Origin: an uncultured Clostridia bacterium
GTDB taxonomy: Bacteria > Bacillota > Clostridia > TANB77 > CAG-508
Reading direction: 5' to 3'
Length of the DNA stretch: 10,713 nt
Assembly: GCA_947626705.1 (NCBI GenBank)
Contig: CANQTJ010000050.1
Span: 1 to 10,713, forward strand
Part shown: piece after piece, positions 1 through 6,562 of the stretch
Position numbering within the stretch: position 1 is the stretch's first letter
Layout of the letters: every line of letters begins with the position of its first letter
The notes under the pieces: model-generated
Seen by the model: only the letters and a program-made list of their open reading frames with translations
Told to the model about the DNA's origin: nothing
The model's database searches: none
Made by a program: the position numbers and the translations under genes

Positions 1-324
1 AATAATATTTAAAGTGCCATTTCTTGTATTATCATATTTGTTTAAAACAATACAATAATGTAATCCTCCTAGTTCATTTCCAATATTAAATCCTAAATTT
101 ACTTTTATAATATCGCCACGAGAATACATACCAGATTTTGAAATATTAAATGTTCTTTCTTCATCGTGATACTCAGCAAAATCATATATCCAATATGCTA
201 ATAATTCACTTTTTTTGTATTCGCTTAATTCTATATGTTTTAAAAAAGACAAATCTAATCTATTTAAAGATTTATCTTTATGAATAATTGCATTGTTTTT
301 TATTTCAATTTCATCTTCATCCAT
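1..324 (-). CDS. PemK/MazF-family toxin-like protein, C-terminus beyond window edge
   Basis: The first 108 codons are visible, starting at the ATG at 324-322, which has an AAGGAG site eight bases upstream; the rest lies left of the window. Residues 69-108 hold the start of a MazF/PemK (CcdB-like SH3-barrel) fold: R69-G-D71-I-I, then a G-F-N-x-G-N-E84-x-G-G stretch, H89-Y and a hydrophobic strand C-I-V-L. That is the usual order for the endoribonuclease family, in the variant with His-Tyr where classic MazF has Arg-Pro. Residues 1-65 form an acidic, probably helical extension that classic MazF of about 110 residues lacks. Family members cleave mRNA; activity here is inferred. The usual upstream MazE-like antitoxin gene is absent, because the upstream neighbour is divergent. 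A partner could lie downstream, outside the window. Confidence in the family is good, in function moderate. Confidence 0.8.
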   Translation of the reverse strand, partial: MDEDEIEIKNNAIIHKDKSLNRLDLSFLKHIELSEYKKSELLAYWIYDFAEYHDEERTFNISKSGMYSRGDIIKVNLGFNIGNELGGLHYCIVLNKYDNTRNGTLNII

Positions 325-356
325 AATATCAACTCCTTGCAATTGTATATAGTAGC

Positions 357-385
357 ATTATATCAAACATCTGTTTTAAATGCAA
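357..385 (-). promoter_or_regulatory. Promoter of the MazF-like gene
   Basis: Read on the minus strand, TTGCAT (385-380) and TATAAT (362-357) are separated by 17 bases. A TG one base before the -10 makes it an extended -10. The predicted start near 350 gives a short leader carrying the AAGGAG site. It looks strong and constitutive unless a repressor acts on the adjoining palindrome. Confidence 0.8.
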
Positions 386-394
386 TAGCTATTG
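383..394. promoter_or_regulatory. Palindrome between two divergent -35 boxes, candidate operator
   Basis: CAATAGCTATTG is a perfect 12-bp palindrome. Its two ends are the TTG halves of the -35 hexamers of the leftward and rightward promoters, so any protein bound here would block both. Part of the symmetry is forced by the divergent TTG motifs, so a regulatory role is inference. Confidence 0.4.
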
Positions 395-419
395 AAAATT
401 ATTTTTATTATGTTATAAT
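392..419 (+). promoter_or_regulatory. Promoter of the ASCH-HD unit
   Basis: TTGAAA (392-397) and a perfect TATAAT (414-419) are separated by 16 bases, with TG at 411-412 giving an extended -10. Transcription would begin near 426, leaving a leader of about 115 bases. The leader contains an unused-looking GGGAGG at 463-468. Confidence 0.75.
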
Positions 420-541
420 TTATACACCAGTTGATTAATCAAATTTTTTTTGAGCAAAATGTGGGAGGAAAATTTTTATTAGATGATAATTGCAAAGTAA
501 TAGATTATAAAATAAGAAATATATAAATTATAGAAGTAATT

Positions 542-964
542 ATGAAGGTATTAAGTTTAACAGAACTTTATGCAACCTTAATAAAAGAAGGAAAGAAAAA
601 AGTTGAAACTAGGAGTTGGAAAACTTCTTATAGAGGAGAGTTATATATTCATGCTAGTTCAACTAAAGTTACTAAAATATCAAAAGAAAATACAGAATTA
701 ATGAACTTAGTAACGGAAAATAATTTGAACTATGGTTATATAATCTGCAAATGTAATTTGGTAGATTGTTTTAAAATGACACAAGAATATGTAGAGGATA
801 TTAAACAAAATCATTATCAAGAATATGTTTGTGGAGAGTATAAAGAAGGACGATATGCATGGGTATTAGAAAATATTGAAATACTTGACAATCTAATTAA
901 GACAAAAGGGCATTTAAGTATATGGAATTATGAAATGGATATTGGGAGAATAAAAAAATGTTAG
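542..964 (+). CDS. ASCH-domain protein
   Basis: This 140-residue protein is a stand-alone ASCH (ASC-1 homology, PUA-like) domain. The diagnostic N-terminus is plain: M-K-V-L-S-L-T-E8, then K18-K-K-V-E22-T-R24-S-W26-K, then Y30-R-G-E-L-Y-I-H37-A-S. In this family the conserved Lys, Glu and Arg line a pocket for RNA or a modified nucleoside. Some small members hydrolyse N4-acetylcytidine, but the substrate here is unknown. The usual Pro-Trp after T-E is Leu-Tyr here. The start is fixed by the family's N-terminus; its ribosome site is weak (GAAG, five bases upstream). It is the first gene after the promoter at 392-419, and its last seven bases overlap the HD gene, so the two are translationally coupled. 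Confidence 0.85.
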   Translation: MKVLSLTELYATLIKEGKKKVETRSWKTSYRGELYIHASSTKVTKISKENTELMNLVTENNLNYGYIICKCNLVDCFKMTQEYVEDIKQNHYQEYVCGEYKEGRYAWVLENIEILDNLIKTKGHLSIWNYEMDIGRIKKC

Positions 965-1749
965 ATATAAAAAATGCAAAATTAGCATTTAAAAAATTTT
1001 TAGAAAACTACAAAAACCAAGATGATTTAGGTTTTGACTTAAAAGTTATACATACATATAATGTAGTAGAGAATGCTAGAATATTAGCCAAAGGATTAAA
1101 TTTAAGCAAAGAAGATATTGAACTTGCAGAACTTATTGGATTACTTCATGATATTGGAAGATTTGAAGAATTAAAAATATTAAATAAGTTCGATAGTGTA
1201 GGTTTTAATCATGCTGAGCATGGTGTAAAAATGTTGTTTAAAGATGGTTTAGTTAGGAATTTTATTCAAAATAACGAATATGACAAAATAATTGAAACAG
1301 CTATAGCAAATCATAGTAAATTTGCAATAGAGAAAAATTTAGATGAAAAAACATTACTTCATTGTAAAATTATTCGTGATAGCGATAAATTAGATAATTT
1401 TAGAGTAAAAGAAGAAGAAAAAATTGAGTCAATATTTCCTAAAGTAGTTAGTAGTAAGGAAGAATTTGAAAATTCTACTATATCAGATGCAGTTTATAAT
1501 TCTATAAAAAAATTAGAATGTGTAAGATTGTTAGATAGAAAAACACCAATAGATTATTGGATTTGTGTTTTAGCTTTTATATTTGATTTGAATTTTTCTA
1601 TATCTTACAAAATAGTAAAAGAAAAAAACTATGTAAATCATTTAATTGATAGATTTGATTACAAAATAGCAGACACAAAAGAAAAAATAGAAGAAATAAG
1701 AGAAATACTTAACAACTATGTAGATGAAAAAATTAAAATTTATAGTTAG
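958..1749 (+). CDS. HD-domain phosphohydrolase
   Basis: A 263-residue soluble protein with a full set of HD-superfamily metal ligands: H32 (in H-T-Y-N-V), H64-D65 in L-L-H-D-I-G-R, H85 and H88 in H-A-E-H-G, H119 in A-N-H-S, and D143 in R-D-S-D-K-L-D-N. The extra histidines suggest a two-metal HD site. Family members remove phosphate from nucleotides or related esters; no more exact substrate can be read. Residues about 165-263 form a helical, charged C-terminal part with no motif I recognise. The start codon lies inside the end of the ASCH gene (7-base overlap) with GGGAGA upstream. The strict coupling suggests the two proteins act in one process, perhaps nucleotide or RNA-modification salvage; that is inference. 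Confidence 0.85.
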   Translation: MLDIKNAKLAFKKFLENYKNQDDLGFDLKVIHTYNVVENARILAKGLNLSKEDIELAELIGLLHDIGRFEELKILNKFDSVGFNHAEHGVKMLFKDGLVRNFIQNNEYDKIIETAIANHSKFAIEKNLDEKTLLHCKIIRDSDKLDNFRVKEEEKIESIFPKVVSSKEEFENSTISDAVYNSIKKLECVRLLDRKTPIDYWICVLAFIFDLNFSISYKIVKEKNYVNHLIDRFDYKIADTKEKIEEIREILNNYVDEKIKIYS

Positions 1750-1830
1750 TTATTGTTATAATTTATCTATTTATATACTATTTGTTATATTAACATTAGA
1801 AAGATAGACTGATATTTACAAATGCTTATG

Positions 1831-1860
1831 ATAAACATGTAAAAACAGAAGTATGTTTAT
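1831..1860. repeat. Inverted repeat downstream of the HD gene
   Basis: ATAAACAT (1831-1838) is repeated inverted as ATGTTTAT (1853-1860). Two G-U pairs extend the stem to 10 bp around a 10-base loop. It lies about 80 bases after the HD stop and is followed by T-rich but interrupted sequence (TTTGCTTTATTTTATTT). It may be a weak terminator for the ASCH-HD unit or part of the leader of the Nudix gene. Confidence 0.4.
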
Positions 1861-1862
1861 AG

Positions 1863-1904
1863 AAATTTGCTTTATTTTATTTAATAAAATCACAAGGCAA
1901 GTTT
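1863..1904. repeat. AT-rich hairpin upstream of the Nudix gene
   Basis: The outer arms 1863-1870 and 1897-1904 (AAATTTGC / GCAAGTTT, one G-U pair) enclose a perfect palindrome, ATTTTATT-T-AATAAAAT, at 1874-1890. There is no T tract after it, so it does not look like a standard terminator. I found no convincing -35/-10 pair in 1750-2004, only an isolated TATAAT at 1919-1924 and another at 1980-1985. Confidence 0.35.
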
Positions 1905-2016
1905 AATATACAGGCAATTATAATAGCTACATAATACTATGATAATAATATTTCTATACAAGAAGGAATAAACAAAAGTTATAATAATTATTTTAATAAA
2001 ATGAATGGAGGGTAAC

Positions 2017-2553
2017 ATGGAAGAAAAATTTGATGTTTTAAATGAGTCAGGAGAATTTACAGGAGAAGTTGCAAGTAGAGAAGAATGCCATAAAAAAGGG
2101 CTATGGCACAGAGCAGTATATGCTTTTATTATAGATGACAATAAAAATGTATTATTACAAAAAAGAAGTAGCACAAAAAAATTGTGGCCTAATATGTGGG
2201 ATGTGACAGTAGGTGGACATGTTGATAGCGGAGAGTTTGGTAGACAAGCTCTAATAAGAGAAGTTAAAGAAGAACTAGGAATTGAAATTAATGATGATGA
2301 TATTAAGTATTTAGTTGGTTCTACGTCAATAAATGAGCAAGGAGATATTATAAATAAACATTATAATGAATGTTATTTAATTACTAGAAATATTGATATT
2401 TCAGATATAAAGGTTCAAAAAGAAGAAGTATCAGAAGTAAAGTATTTTTCAAAAGAAGAATTATTAAAAAGAATTGCTAATAATTATGAGGGATTAACGA
2501 ATAAAATAGGAGCATGGAATTTTTTGAAAAGAATATTAGAAAAATATTACTAA
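2017..2553 (+). CDS. Nudix hydrolase
   Basis: This 178-residue enzyme carries a perfect Nudix box, G67-x5-E73-x7-R81-E82-x2-E85-E86-x-G88-I89, the Mg-binding site that hydrolyses nucleoside diphosphate derivatives. The layout L-W-H-R-A-V about residue 30, L-L-Q-K-R about 50 and W-P-N-M-W-D just before the box is that of the IPP-isomerase-like/YfcD-type Nudix proteins, not MutT proper; the substrate is unknown. I chose the ATG at 2017 because GGAGG (2007-2011) sits five bases before it. The in-frame ATG at 2005 has no site and would add four residues. The ABC exporter follows after 45 bases without a terminator, so the two are probably co-transcribed. Confidence 0.88.
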   Translation: MEEKFDVLNESGEFTGEVASREECHKKGLWHRAVYAFIIDDNKNVLLQKRSSTKKLWPNMWDVTVGGHVDSGEFGRQALIREVKEELGIEINDDDIKYLVGSTSINEQGDIINKHYNECYLITRNIDISDIKVQKEEVSEVKYFSKEELLKRIANNYEGLTNKIGAWNFLKRILEKYY

Positions 2554-2598
2554 TAAACTGATAATATATAAATTGAAAAAGACAAAAAAGGAGAAAAA

Positions 2599-3588
2599 AT
2601 GTCAATTATAGAAGTTAAAGATTTAGTAAAAACATATAAAATCGTAGAAAAAGAAGATGGAATAAAAGGATATTTAAAAAATTTAATAAGTCCTAAATAT
2701 AACGATATTACAGCAGTTAAAGGAATAAACTTTAATATAGAAGAAGGAGAGCTGGTTGGTTATATTGGAGAAAATGGAGCAGGAAAATCAACAACAATAA
2801 AAATGCTTACAGGATTATTAACGCCTACATCTGGTAAGGTTGTAGTAAATGGAATTGTTCCAAATGAAAAAAGAATAGAAAATAATAAAAATATAGGTGC
2901 AGTTTTTGGACAAAAAACACAATTATGGTGGGACTTACCTGTAATTGAGTCTTTTAGATTGATAAAAAAAATGTATAAGATACCCGAAAATGAGTATAGA
3001 AAGAACTTAAAGAAATTTACTGAAATTTTAGATTTAGAAGATTTATTAGAAAAACAAGTTAAGAATCTAAGTTTAGGACAAAAAATGAGGTGTGAAATTG
3101 CAGCTACTTTCTTACATAATCCTAAAATAGTATATTTAGATGAACCAACGATAGGTTTAGATGTTTTTGTTAAAGAAAATATAAGAAAATTTATCAAAGA
3201 TATAAATAAAGAAAGAAAAACAACAGTAATTTTAACTACACATGATTTAAAAGATATAGAAGATGTATGTGATAGAATAATACTTTTAGATAAAGGTCAA
3301 ATAATTTATGATGGAGAAAAACAAAAATTTAAAGATACTTATGGAAAATATGTTATTGCTGAATTTATTATAAGTTCAAAAAATAAAGATATATCTAATC
3401 TAACTGATGCTATAATATTGGAAGAAAATGAAAAAGATATAAAAGTTAAGTTTATGCATAATGAAACTACAATAGTTAAACTAATGAATGAAATATCTAG
3501 TTACTGTAAAATAGAAGATGTACACATAAAAGAGCCAGAATTAGAGGACATATTAAAAGAAATATATAAAGGAGCACACGAATGTTAA
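2599..3588 (+). CDS. ABC-2 type exporter, ATP-binding subunit
   Basis: A 329-residue ABC ATPase with Walker A G57-E-N-G60-A-G62-K63-S64-T65, Q-loop Q105 in F-G-Q-K-T-Q-L-W-W-D, signature L157-S-L-G-Q, Walker B ending D181-E182, and the switch H215 in T-T-H-D. The F-G-Q-K-x-Q-L-W-W-D stretch and the N-terminal insert before Walker A (about residues 17-36, G-I-K-G-Y-L-K-N-L) are hallmarks, as I recall, of the uncharacterised exporter group COG4586, which pairs with two unlike permeases. About 80 C-terminal residues form an accessory domain. It has an AAGGAG site and overlaps the next gene by seven bases. A related cyanobacterial system exports viologens; the cargo here is unknown. Confidence 0.93.
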   Translation: MSIIEVKDLVKTYKIVEKEDGIKGYLKNLISPKYNDITAVKGINFNIEEGELVGYIGENGAGKSTTIKMLTGLLTPTSGKVVVNGIVPNEKRIENNKNIGAVFGQKTQLWWDLPVIESFRLIKKMYKIPENEYRKNLKKFTEILDLEDLLEKQVKNLSLGQKMRCEIAATFLHNPKIVYLDEPTIGLDVFVKENIRKFIKDINKERKTTVILTTHDLKDIEDVCDRIILLDKGQIIYDGEKQKFKDTYGKYVIAEFIISSKNKDISNLTDAIILEENEKDIKVKFMHNETTIVKLMNEISSYCKIEDVHIKEPELEDILKEIYKGAHEC

Positions 3589-4373
3589 AAAGTATGTTAG
3601 CATTAGGAAAAATGCAATTTAATCAATATAATATATACAAATCAAATTTTTACTTATTCACATTAAACAGAATTGTGGAAATTGTAGTATATATTTTTGT
3701 ATGGCAAGCTATATATAATCAAACAGGAAATGCTGGGGGATATACAATAGCACAAATGACTACATATTATATTTTAGTATTTACATTAAGTTCATTAAGC
3801 TGTTGGGGAGTAAATGAAGATATGGCACACTCCATTAGAAATGGAAATATTAATAAAGAGTTATTAAATCCATTGTCATATTTTCAGTATTATTTTGGAG
3901 TAAATATTGGAGAAATGGGATTTGCATTAGTAGTAGGAATTGCAACTTTTATAATTTGTAGTTTATTTTGGAGTATTACATTACCAGTAAGTTTTATAAA
4001 CTTCTTATTATTCATTATTTTGATATTATTAGGTATTCCAATTACTTTCTTTTTTACAATGATAGTAGGTACAGTTGGATTTTATAGTAGTTCTATATGG
4101 GGAATGCAAATATTAAGAAAATCTATTATATCAATTTTCTCTGGACTTATTGCTCCAATAACCTTATTTCCTATTTGGTTTCAAAATATAGCTAATATAT
4201 TACCATTTAAAGAATTAATATATACACCTATAAATATATGGTTAGGACAAATTACAATTAATGAAATAGTATTTATTATAATGAAACAAGTACTTTGGAT
4301 TATAATATTATATTTGTTCGCTAAATTGTTTTTTAATCATGCAGTAAAAAAAGTTACAATAAATGGAGGTTAA
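3582..4373 (+). CDS. ABC-2 type exporter, permease subunit 1
   Basis: A 263-residue integral membrane protein with about six hydrophobic segments (near residues 22-44, 57-78, 112-136, 137-165, 178-202 and 230-252) and short charged ends. This is typical of the small ABC-2 permeases of the COG4587/COG3694 (DUF990-like) pair. It has no extracytoplasmic domain. The start is supported by AAAGGAG seven bases upstream, inside the ATPase gene. Position between the ATPase and a second permease of equal size indicates a heterodimeric membrane channel powered by two copies of the ATPase. Which of the two COGs it belongs to cannot be settled by eye. Confidence 0.85.
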   Translation: MLKSMLALGKMQFNQYNIYKSNFYLFTLNRIVEIVVYIFVWQAIYNQTGNAGGYTIAQMTTYYILVFTLSSLSCWGVNEDMAHSIRNGNINKELLNPLSYFQYYFGVNIGEMGFALVVGIATFIICSLFWSITLPVSFINFLLFIILILLGIPITFFFTMIVGTVGFYSSSIWGMQILRKSIISIFSGLIAPITLFPIWFQNIANILPFKELIYTPINIWLGQITINEIVFIIMKQVLWIIILYLFAKLFFNHAVKKVTINGG

Positions 4374-4374
4374 A

Positions 4375-5169
4375 ATGTCAAAGATATTTGATAATATTAG
4401 TTTGTACTTTTCTTTTTTGAAAGCATCATTAAAGGAAATGTTAATTTATAGATTGGATTGCATTGTAGGTATGATATCTCAAATAGTTACCCAATTAGTA
4501 GAAATTATTTTTATATGGATAGTCTTTCAAAATACAGATAATTTAGCTGGGTGGAATTTCATGCAAATACTTTTATTATATGGAGTAACATTAATATCAA
4601 TAGGAATTTCTGATTTTTGTTTTGATGCATTATATGATATCGGACCTAAATATATAAGAAACGGAGAATTTGATAAAATTTTATTAAGACCAATTAATCC
4701 ATTAATATCAATAATTGGATCATCAAAAGAATTTACAGCTCTTGGCTATTTTGGATTAGGATTATTTTTAACAATTACGATGCTAATAAAACTTTCTATT
4801 CCTATTACGATGATTCTGATACTAAAAATATTATTTTTCAGTATTGTTGGTGCATCTATTATAGGAGCAATAAATGTAATATTTAGTATTGCATCATTTT
4901 GGACATATAGGTCAAATGAAGTTATATGGTCATTTTATAGAGTATATACATTTGCACAATATCCACTAGATATATATAATAAATTTATAAAATTCTTAAT
5001 AACAGCAATATTGCCATTTGCTTTTGTAGCATATTATCCTACAATGAATTATTTAGGAATGAACTCAAATATGATTTATATTGCTCCAATGATTATGATT
5101 ATTCTTTGGGTAATAGCAATTAAGGTATGGAATTTTGCATTAAGTAAATATAGAAGTACAGGTACTTAA
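4375..5169 (+). CDS. ABC-2 type exporter, permease subunit 2
   Basis: A 264-residue membrane protein with about six hydrophobic segments and the conserved-looking cytoplasmic stretch I-R-N-G-E-F-D-K-I-L-L-R-P-I-N-P (near residues 95-110). That stretch is characteristic of the DUF990/ABC2_membrane_6 permease family; permease 1 has a matching R-N-G-N-I-N-K-E-L-L-N-P-L at the same depth. I place the start at 4375, one base after the previous stop, because GGAGG at 4365-4369 lies five bases before it. The in-frame ATG at 4363 would overlap that ribosome site. It is the last gene of the operon, ending about 180 bases before the terminator. Confidence 0.87.
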   Translation: MSKIFDNISLYFSFLKASLKEMLIYRLDCIVGMISQIVTQLVEIIFIWIVFQNTDNLAGWNFMQILLLYGVTLISIGISDFCFDALYDIGPKYIRNGEFDKILLRPINPLISIIGSSKEFTALGYFGLGLFLTITMLIKLSIPITMILILKILFFSIVGASIIGAINVIFSIASFWTYRSNEVIWSFYRVYTFAQYPLDIYNKFIKFLITAILPFAFVAYYPTMNYLGMNSNMIYIAPMIMIILWVIAIKVWNFALSKYRSTGT

Positions 5170-5347
5170 AATTGTTTCATTTGTTTGTTAAATTTCATTA
5201 AATGAAAGAAAATAATACATAAGATTATTATTATATATGAATATAAAGATATCACAAAAATAAAATTTTGTGTGTCTAAATTTGGGATAATATAAAAATA
5301 AATAAAAAATATGATAATTATTAACTTTAATAAATAAAATTAAATGT

Positions 5348-5396
5348 GGACATAAAAAAATTAATAGTAAAAATTTTTTATGTCCGCTTTTGTTTT
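5348..5396. terminator. Bidirectional terminator between convergent genes
   Basis: GGACATAAAAAA (5348-5359) pairs perfectly with TTTTTTATGTCC (5374-5385), a 12-bp stem around a 14-base loop. It is followed on the plus strand by a T-rich tail (GCTTTTGTTTTT). On the minus strand the tail is ACATTTAATTTTATTT. It sits directly after the stop of the leftward gene and serves the exporter operon from the other side. The 178 bases between the permease stop and this stem hold only small AT hairpins and no gene. Confidence 0.8.
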
Positions 5397-6112
5397 TAAA
5401 TAGAATCTATAACACACTTTCCATTATAAGATTTTATTGTAAAAATAAAATTTTCATTTTCCTTTATAGTATTATCATCTTCAATAGTATATGTAGTCAT
5501 AGCAGTGTAAGAACAATCAGAATTTTCTGTAATGCTTTCTATAGTATAAATGCGTCTACTTCCTCCACCTTGAACTTTCATAAGATATCCGTCACTATTT
5601 TCACTAAAATATAAAGTTAAATTCCACTTATTTTCGAATTCATTTTCAGACACATAATTTAACATTGCATTTTTGTAATCAGAAAATTTAATAGTCGTTA
5701 AAACCCATTCATCATCTTGCATAGTATCTTTAGAAGAATCGTAATTCAAAAGACCTTTTTCTGTTAAAGCTTCTAAAAGTGCATCACAATCAGCATAAGA
5801 TTTTAATTCTAAGTAATTTGATAAAGATTCTTGTATTTGCTCATCTGTAAATACATTATTTTCATCAGAGGTATTATTAGCATTTTCATCAAGATTGTTT
5901 TTATTAGAAACATTATCAATTTTTTCTTGTAGATTACTTACTGTTTCATTTAGACTTTGCATTTGTGTTTCTAATTCAGCAGATTTTGCTATTGCTTGTG
6001 TTTTTTCATTGTATAACTTGTATAAGAATATTCCCATTATTATTATTACAATTATTGCTAATATCAAAAATAATGTAGATAGATTTATTTTTGTAACTTT
6101 ATTTTCTTCCAT
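5396..6112 (-). CDS. Unrecognised membrane-anchored coiled-coil protein
   Basis: I do not recognise this 238-residue protein. It has a short cytoplasmic N-terminus (M-E-E-N-K-V-T-K), one transmembrane helix (about 11-33), a coiled coil rich in Glu, Gln, Leu and Lys (about 36-69), an Asn/Asp/Glu linker (about 70-88), and a folded C-terminal part (about 89-238) with alternating polar and aromatic residues like a beta-rich domain. Charge and the lack of a cleavage site suggest a signal anchor with the C-terminus outside. Three Cys lie in the C-terminal part. The ribosome site, AAAGGGAGGTGA (6130-6119), is unusually close to ideal. It is a single gene, divergent from thrS and convergent with the exporter. 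A role in envelope sensing or assembly is possible, but nothing in the sequence shows it. Confidence 0.8.
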   Translation of the reverse strand: MEENKVTKINLSTLFLILAIIVIIIMGIFLYKLYNEKTQAIAKSAELETQMQSLNETVSNLQEKIDNVSNKNNLDENANNTSDENNVFTDEQIQESLSNYLELKSYADCDALLEALTEKGLLNYDSSKDTMQDDEWVLTTIKFSDYKNAMLNYVSENEFENKWNLTLYFSENSDGYLMKVQGGGSRRIYTIESITENSDCSYTAMTTYTIEDDNTIKENENFIFTIKSYNGKCVIDSI

Positions 6113-6134
6113 TTTTATTCACCTCCCTTTACAA

Positions 6135-6163
6135 ATATTATCATTTAAGTTAATTTTTTACAA
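6135..6163 (-). promoter_or_regulatory. Possible promoter of the coiled-coil membrane protein gene
   Basis: On the minus strand, TTGTAA (6163-6158) and TAATAT (6140-6135) are separated by 17 bases. Transcription would start near 6128, leaving a leader of only about 16 bases in which the ribosome site is at the very 5' end, so the assignment is tentative. Confidence 0.4.
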
Positions 6164-6267
6164 TACATAGAAACATTTTTATACTATAAAATAATATGAA
6201 TAGGTCTAACTTGTTTTGAAATAGATATATTTTTTTCATAAATCCGAAATTAAACAAAATAAAACTA

Positions 6268-6296
6268 TTGACTTTTAAAACGAAACATATTAAAAT
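6268..6296 (+). promoter_or_regulatory. Promoter of the thrS T-box transcript
   Basis: TTGACT (6268-6273) and TAAAAT (6291-6296) have a 17-base spacer. The predicted start near 6303 places the T-box stem I immediately at the 5' end of the RNA, as usual for this leader class. Confidence 0.85.
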
Positions 6297-6302
6297 ATAA
6301 AT

Positions 6303-6536
6303 ATAAAATATAGAAAACAAGTAAGAGAAAAAGTAAAATAAAGGTTACTTAAAGAGAGAATTAGTCAAAGGCTGGAAGCTAATTCAAGGAAACATATTTG
6401 AAAAACTACCTCTTCATAAGTTTTGGTGAATAAGCCAAACGTGTAAGATACGTTATAATCTAAAAATTAAGTAAAATTAAGGATGGAACCGTGTATATAG
6501 CACTCCTATAGATATTAAATCTATGGGAGTTTTTTA
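6303..6536 (+). ncRNA. T-box riboswitch sensing tRNA-Thr
   Basis: This leader senses uncharged tRNA-Thr and lets transcription continue into thrS. Stem I closes with AAGAG (6323-6327) and CTCTT (6410-6414). The 5' side of the specifier loop has the S-turn AGTA (6332-6335). The 3' side has the specifier ACT (6405-6407), a Thr codon followed by A. The distal end pairs GAATTAG (6358-6364) with CTAATTC (6379-6385), after the typical AGAGAG and with the GGCTGGAAG apical motif. Hairpins at about 6422-6454 are stems II/III. The T-box itself, AAGGATGGAACCGTG, is at 6479-6493. The antiterminator pairs AGGA (6480-6483) with TCCT (6504-6507) and GTG (6491-6493) with CAC (6501-6503), leaving the 7-base bulge TGGAACC for the tRNA acceptor end. 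The bulge TGGA predicts U73 on tRNA-Thr. Confidence 0.95.
6502..6536 (+). terminator. T-box-controlled terminator
   Basis: ACTCCTATAGAT (6502-6513) pairs with ATCTATGGGAGT (6519-6530) with one G-U pair and a 5-base loop, followed by a run of T. The left arm overlaps the 3' strand of the antiterminator (6501-6507), so the two structures exclude each other. Confidence 0.93.
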
Positions 6537-6562
6537 TATAGATAAATAAAGGAGGAATTTTT

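Noticed and set aside
483..500. Possible five-codon leader peptide (M-I-I-A-K) in the ASCH leader
   Set aside because: The GGGAGG site is about 14 bases upstream, too far for good use, and there is no attenuator structure after it.
2005..2016. Earlier in-frame ATG for the Nudix gene
   Set aside because: It overlaps the GGAGG that serves the ATG at 2017 and has no ribosome site of its own.
1890..2174. Open frame of 94 codons on the minus strand
   Set aside because: It overlaps the Nudix gene start in antisense, has no ribosome site, and its composition is what complementing an AT-rich gene gives.
2760..3197. Open frame of 145 codons on the minus strand
   Set aside because: It is entirely antisense to the ABC ATPase with its intact motifs, and has no supporting ribosome site or family motif.
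5253..5272. CACAAAA/TTTTGTG hairpin after the exporter operon
   Set aside because: A 7-bp AT-rich stem without a T tract; the stronger 12-bp stem at 5348-5385 explains termination.
5390..5614. Open frame on the plus strand opposite the coiled-coil protein gene
   Set aside because: It begins within the bidirectional terminator tail and lies antisense to a gene with an excellent ribosome site; the same applies to the frame at 5895-6170.
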